A program made the translations under genes and the position numbers. The notes below the pieces were generated by a model. The model was not told where the DNA came from, did not search any database, and saw only the letters and a program-made list of their open reading frames with translations. A DNA stretch of 64,000 nucleotides from Gautieria morchelliformis (lineage: Eukaryota; Basidiomycota; Agaricomycetes; Gomphales; Gomphaceae). The stretch is taken from assembly GCA_015179125.1 (NCBI GenBank), contig WHVA01000369.1:52737-116736 (forward strand), given 5' to 3'. Of this stretch, positions 58,298 to 64,000 are shown one piece after another (position 1 is the stretch's first letter; each line of letters opens with the position of its first letter).

Positions 58298-61200
58298 TCA
58301 CCCCCCCTCTAGCGTGCTGCGTCCTCGAAGCGCGGGACACAAGGGATTGAAATGCCAGCGAGCGGATTCGGCGAGGGGCACCTGGATGTGTCCTGTAGAA
58401 CTCCCGGAGTTTGTCAGGAGCGGAAACATCTTGCTCCGGGACCCAAGAATTCTCCTCGTACCCATACCCTTCCCATTTCACGAGGAATTGGAGTCGTCCT
58501 CGCACAAACCGGCTGTCCAGGATCCGTTCTACCACGTAGTGCTCTTCCCCATCTACAATTTCTGGCGGAGGTGGCGGATGAGCCTTCCGACGTGGATTGG
58601 GTCCTCAAGCATAGGGAGTAACTTCACCACGTTGAAGACGGGGTGGAGGCGGGACATGGACATCGGAAGTCGGAGGCGGTATGCATTCCGTCCAACCCTC
58701 CGCGTCACTGTGAAGGGCCCAAGGTAGCGGTGGGCAAGCTTCTGCGAAGGGCGTGTGGTGCGGATGTCACTTGCATCTAGGTACACCTTGTCTCCAACTG
58801 GTACTCTGGGGCAGGAACCCGGCGTCGGTTGTAGTACCTTGCCATGTCATCCTTGGCCTTCGCAAGGGCCGACTTGGCTTCCGAAAGGGTGGAGTCCATG
58901 CGGTCTCGGAACTCATTGACCGTCTCGAGTCGGGAGTCAGCCTGGCGTGGTTCGAAGCCCATCCGCGGGTGTCGTCCGGAGTCAAGCATGAAGGGAGTCT
59001 GTTGCGTGGCGGAATGGACATGGTTGTTGTATTGGAATTCCGCCAGCGGATGTAACTCATCCCAGTCATCCTGCCTCTCATTGACAAAGAGGCGGAGATA
59101 TTGCTCCAACTCCTGATTGACCCGTTCCGTCTGTCCGTCACCCTGCGGATGGTACGCTGTGGTGGTAGCCAGCTTTATGCCGAGCAGGCGGTAGAGCTCC
59201 CGAGTCAGTTCCGCGACAAACTGCGGACCTCGGTCGGAAACGACTTGCTTCGGGAGCCATGCAACTTCCAGACATGTGCAAGGAACAGGCGGGCCGCTCC
59301 GAGGGCTGTGATCGTCGTGTGCGTCGGAATGAAGGGGACACCTTGCTCACCGAATCCACGACGTTCATGATCGCGTTGTAGCCATGAGACTCTGGGAGTT
59401 CAACGATGAAGTCGACACTGATGGTGTCCCAGCGGGATTCGGGAATCGGAGCGGAACAAGTTCTCCGACGGGCGGACGTCGTTGCGCTTTGGTTCGGAGA
59501 CAAAGGTCACACGTCTTCACGTACTGTCCGATGTAGCGGGACATCTGAGGCCACCAGTAATTCCGAGCCACTAACTCCAGCGTCTTCCACCTGCCAGCAT
59601 GCCCAGCGACCCGTGTGTCATGGTGCTGGGACACGATGCGACGGCGGAGGTCCGCCCCACCCGGAACATAGACCTTGCCTCTGAAGTGGAGCAGTCCATC
59701 ACGTTCCGACCATTCCGCTGCCGTTACAGACCGTGAGTGCCCCTTCCGGAGTTCCTCCACTGCCTTCACCACCGACTCCTCCTTCTCTCCATTCCGGTAC
59801 TGCCTCCGGATATCCCGGAGCATTTCCGCTTCCGCCCCAACTGCAGTTACTCCTTCTAGGGCACGGATTGCAAAGAGACTTGGGCGGAGCAGTGTCATAT
59901 CCGCGTTGTCTCCACTTCCGCTTCCGTGATCCGCGCGGCGGGATAGGGCATCGGGCTTGCCCATGGTGCGGCCGGGGCGGTGGTGGAGCATGAAGTCAAA
60001 CCGGGACAGGTGTAGGGACCACCGTGCTTGTCGTCGGTTCAGCTTCTTAAGCGTGCGGAAATACTCGAGGTTCTTGTGGTCTGTCCAGATCTCAAAAGGG
60101 CATAGAGCACCCTCGAGGAAGTGTCGCCACTCCTCCAGCGCTCGGATGATTGCCAGCATCTCCTTGTCATGGATCTCATAGTTCCGCTCGACCGGACTAA
60201 GGCTCTTAGAGAAGAAGGCAATCGGATGCCACCCCCCACCATCTTCCGATGACTGCTGTGACAAGACCGCTCCGGTAGCTGCGTCGGAAGAATCCGCCTC
60301 GACTCGATAAGGGCGAGAGTCGTCGGGAAAGATCAGGACCGGGGCGGAAGTGATCAGCTCCTTGAGTTTGTCAAAGGAAGTCTGTTCCGGCTCTCCCCAC
60401 CGCCATCCAACCTCCTTCTTGGTGAGGTCGAAGAGGGCACGGGCGTGGCAGGAGAAGTCCTTGATGAACCGCCGGTAGAAATTGACAAACCCAATGAAGG
60501 ACTGGACCTCCTTCTTGTTTCGCGGCACGGGCCAATCCGATACACCGGAAACTTTGACTGGGTCCATTTCCACCTTTCCTTCCGACACAATCACCCCAAG
60601 ATACTCTATCCGCGTCCGCTCAAATTCGCACTTTTCCGGCTTGAGACACAGGTTGTACTCCCGGAGCCGTTCCAGCACTCTCCCGCACGACTTCCCGATG
60701 TTCGGACATTGTTTTTGTGAAAATGAGGATGTCATCGAGGTAGACGCAGACAACCCCTTCTGCTATCATGTCACGGAAAATGTCATTCATCATCGTCTGG
60801 AATGTGGGGACTGTTGGTGAGGCCAAAGAACATGACCTGTGGCTCAAAGAGTCCTCGTTGGTGCGGAATGCGGCCTTCCACTCGTCTCCCTCCCGGATCC
60901 GGACATTTTGAAGCCCCAGCGGACATCCAGCTTAGTGAAGTACCTCGCCCCGCGGAGTTGTGTGATCAGTTCGGAAATGAGTGGAATGGGGTACCGGTTC
61001 TTGATCGTGATCGCATTCAAGGCCCGGTATCCTGCACAAGTCTGAGCGAGCCTCCTTCTTCTTGATGAAGAACACCGGAGATGCCATGGGTGACTTGGAG
61101 GGGCGGATCCTCCCTGTACGGAGGTTTTCCGCAAGGAATGCATCGAGCTCTACCTGCTCCTTGGGTGACAGCGGGTAGACCTTGCAGTTGGTGGGCTTTG

Positions 61201-63353
61201 ACCCAGGCTCCAACTCGATGGCGTGGTCCCACAGCTTCCGTGGAGGCAGGCGATCAAACGACTCCTTGGAAAAGACGTCCTCGAACTCCGCAGGTACTCC
61301 GGAATTTCCGCCTCACTCTATCATGCCTCTTGGAGGCTTCAGCAAGGCGTTGCGAAATATTTCCGGTGGCGCGGATGTGTTCCGCTTCCGGCGGAAGGTT
61401 TACGTACAGCAAGCGCTCCCCTTCCGCCAGATGTCTTCCGGCCGAGTCGGAGTCGGATCGATCGGAATCGGAATGGAAGTGGGATCCGGTTCAAATTCCG
61501 CTTCCGAGTCTTCTTCTGCAAGCAGTGGATGGGGGCCAGAACGACATGTCTGTATGAGCCGTTCGGTCTTCCGCTGCTCCTGGCGCTCCTTCCGCATTCC
61601 GACCGCACATGTGACACTTGGCTGGACATCGACTCATCAGTACCTTCCGAGTCTGCCAATTGATCTCCGGGTTGTGCTCCTGAAGCCAGGTAAACCCGAG
61701 GATGATGTCTTGCTTCCCCAGGCTGGTGACTGCAAAGGAAGTGCGTTCTGAGTGTCCATCGTAGCGGAGAATTGTGTCTACTATCTCCGTGATGGACCCT
61801 GCCTCATTGGGGCTTCCATCCACATTGAACACCGGGATTGCACGTTGCAACTTCCGCTGGTCAGTCGGTTCCGTTCCACATAGTCCCGGTCCATAAACTG
61901 ACCAGTGGCCCCGCAATCGACAAGGGCGGGTCCGGATTTGACTTCCGCCGTATCTGTCGTCTGGATCTCCACCTTAATGACTAGTGACTTGGGGCCAGGG
62001 GTGGCAGCAACAACATAGCGCTTCGGAAGGCGTCTCTCCCAAGGGCGGATGCGGGATGGATGGGTGTCGATTTGGTTTTTGTGTGACTTTATCCGGTGGG
62101 TCTGTACGAAGTGAGGGGAGTGGGGGCTTTTCATTCTCTACTTCAAGACAGGCAAACCGGTTATGTACAGGCAGCAGGGGCACACATCTCACCCGCTGCG
62201 TTCACAAAATCCGACGCATCTTCCGCTTCCGGTAGACCATGTTCCGCATTTTCGGAAACTCTTCCGCAGTGGGCACTCCGTTTATGTCTGCAAGTGCGAG
62301 GAACTCTGGAAGGAGCTCGAGTTTCTCCTCTGTGGTCATAAGCCGGATATCAAAGGCTTGGGGGCACTCGCGAGCATAGTGGCCTGGTTGTCGCAGCGGA
62401 AGCAGGTGATAGTTCCGTGGCCTTTTCCGCGCATGCGGTCAACATCCATCGGGGCAGGGCCACTCTTCGAGGGAGGAGGGCTATGGTTCCTAATAGGAGC
62501 AGGCGGAGCAAGCATCGGAAATAATTTCCGTGTGGGAATGAATGCGCTTCCGGGTTTTGGCACAGGTGGAGTAGGACGAGCGGAACTGCGTGTCTGTTCC
62601 GCTCGTCTCCACGAAGGCCTCATTTGCTTCCCTGTTCCGAGAACCTTCTGCGCAGCTTGGTACCACCCTTCCGGGTCATCAAAATCCGGAGCTCCATCCC
62701 CAAGCAGCGCAACTTGGTTCTGGAGGTCGGATCAAGTCCTCGTCGGAATTTGATGACGATCGTCTTGTCGTCGTCATATTCCGCAAGGTCGATGAGCTCC
62801 TGGAAGCGATCGATGTAGTCATCGACCGGACTTTGGCCTGGTACCAGCTGTCCCCTCGAGCTTCGTAAGGGCTGTGAGCTGCTCGTTTTTCGGGCAGAAC
62901 TGGTCGGAAAATGTTTTCTCGAAGCGTCCCAGTCCCGGAAGTAGTTCCCCTTGCCCTTTGCTTCATGTCGGATCACCTTGTTTGCAAAACGGGCTGCGCG
63001 GTCCGATTTGAAAAAGGACAAGTCCAGTGAATCCGAGCCTGGTCGTTCGGAAAGAGGTCTCCGACAATTGCGAAGTAGATGCTGCATGTGTTGAAGAATG
63101 CGCGTCCCTTCTCCCGATCTCCGTCAAAGTCCGCCGGAGTTGCGGGTTTGACCTTTGCTAACTTCGCGGACATCCTCTTTTCCGCTAGTTCCGCTTTTCC
63201 GAAATCCGGATCATCCAGCATTTCATTTCCACCACCTTGTGGAATATCTAACTTAGCCAAAATCGCTTGTAAGGCTGTTTCAATCGCGTCGGTCTTCATC
63301 CGGTTCCGCGTCAATTCCTCCTCCATATTCCGAAGACGATCGTCCGGATCCAT
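58298..63353 (-). pseudogene. gag-pol of element 3, multiply frameshifted
   Basis: From ATG 63353 (MDPDDRLRNMEEEL) the Gag frame holds to about 62975, then breaks. The CCHC knuckle of element 1 is damaged by a deletion near 62395. The protease segment (LVDCGATGQFMDRDY) survives near 61910. The longest intact stretch, 60753-59365, covers the end of reverse transcriptase, RNase H and the integrase zinc finger, and is unbroken at the site where element 1 lost a base. Further breaks lie near 61300, 61040, 60900, 60820, 60680, 59480 and 59330. The chromodomain (RILDSRFVRGRLQFLVKWEG) is at 58535-58380. Confidence 0.85.
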
Positions 63354-63586
63354 GTTGGAAGGAGAAATATGGGACGGGATTTCCGGGGTTGGGAGCTCGA
63401 CGTAAGAAGAGGGGCTGTCGTACGCTGTTGTGCGGAAGAGGTTGCGATCTCCGAGTCGCTGTCTCCGATTCCGAACGCACCTATGGCGAATGCAACGCGC
63501 AGTACGACCGCCGGTCCTCTAGGGGAGAGACTTTTCTGCTGTAAGGGCAACCCTGGCTAGTCGTGGAGATCACACTACCACACAAC

Positions 63587-63999
63587 TGACAAGGGGAAAT
63601 CCAAAGTATGTATAAATGAACAGAGCATACAAGAGAGGGGTTCTCACCTGACAAGGGGAAATCCAAAGAGAAAAGTCTAAGGACCCCCAATGTCAGCGAG
63701 CCCGTATTATACTACGCTGCGCAGCCAGGGACAACACTTGGCACCCGCCATCAACCCTGCATCCCCCTGACCCTTGATCGACCCTTGATGCCACCTATTA
63801 TGCGAGTCGCTTGATTTCCGACACTGTTCCGGGGCGGAAGTCGGAAATTGGAGTGGAACTGGCAAGGCGAACGGAACTGGTGGAAGTTCTCCCAGAAGCG
63901 GAATCGTTCCGAAAGCGGATGCGGAGATGGAATCGGAACCGGAAGCGGAGTCGGAAATGGAGTCGGAACTGGAAATGGAAAACAGGGTGTCCCCTGACA
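63587..63999 (-). repeat. 5' LTR of element 3
   Basis: It is 413 bp and near-identical to 57883-58297 and 47491-47905. One base of flank remains before the window ends, so the target duplication cannot be tested. Confidence 0.88.
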
Positions 64000-64000
64000 A

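Larger units (their letters stand above)
57883..63999 (-). mobile_element. Ty3/gypsy chromovirus, minus strand, degraded (element 3)
   Basis: It carries both LTRs (63587-63999 upstream, 57883-58297 downstream) around a gag-pol region closely related to element 1 but in inverted orientation. Many small indels break its frames. The downstream LTR is also the left boundary of the chimeric element 2, so the two form a tandem LTR-internal-LTR-internal-LTR array. Confidence 0.92.

Overview
The window looks like nuclear DNA of a filamentous basidiomycete, most likely an Agaricomycete. Nearly every gene is cut by many short GT-AG introns (about 45-70 nt) with very small exons. Genes are tightly packed on both strands. 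The conserved genes (NAR1, ERG8, VMA4, LSB6, DBF4, a mitochondrial complex I subunit) are eukaryotic and fungal in form. The mobile DNA is of fungal type: a hAT DNA transposon and chromodomain-bearing Ty3/gypsy retrotransposons. No rRNA, tRNA or CRISPR array was seen. All gene models were spliced by eye from reading frame, splice sites and family conservation, so exon boundaries are predictions.

Layout. 1-2520: a three-copy minisatellite and a GC-rich leader. 2521-6683: a 13-exon Mei2-type RNA-binding protein gene. 6684-11312: gene-poor DNA with decayed minus-strand pieces of a zinc-ribbon/von Willebrand A protein and of a Ras-like GTPase whose parts lie in the wrong order. 11313-15757: a hAT transposon with 19-bp terminal inverted repeats and an 8-bp target duplication, ending about 0.1 kb before the NAR1 start codon. 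15873-31407: a housekeeping block with NAR1, a vacuolar-type amino-acid transporter, a Tat-SF1/Cus2 splicing factor, the type II PI 4-kinase LSB6, V-ATPase subunit E, phosphomevalonate kinase and a fumarate reductase with a cytochrome b5 tail. 31408-34181: mostly empty, with two hairpins. 34182-44778: a small I9-type protease inhibitor, an uncharacterised protein, a secreted protein, DBF4, a second uncharacterised protein and the 20-kDa complex I subunit. 44779-47490: degraded DNA, with a membrane-protein remnant and a possible solo LTR. 47491-64000: a retrotransposon complex. A plus-strand chromovirus and a degraded minus-strand relative form a roughly 6-kb inverted pair around a chimeric element. 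The chimera carries an extra 201-codon ORF between its chromodomain and its 3' LTR.

The host genes do not form a pathway cluster. They share a compact architecture: three head-to-head pairs have start codons only 84-120 bp apart, and internal exons of 4, 7, 9, 14, 16, 17 and 19 nt recur. The most unusual material is the chimeric retroelement with its extra ORF, the permuted Ras-like remnant, the microexons, and the hAT insertion whose target duplication is itself TATA-like beside NAR1.
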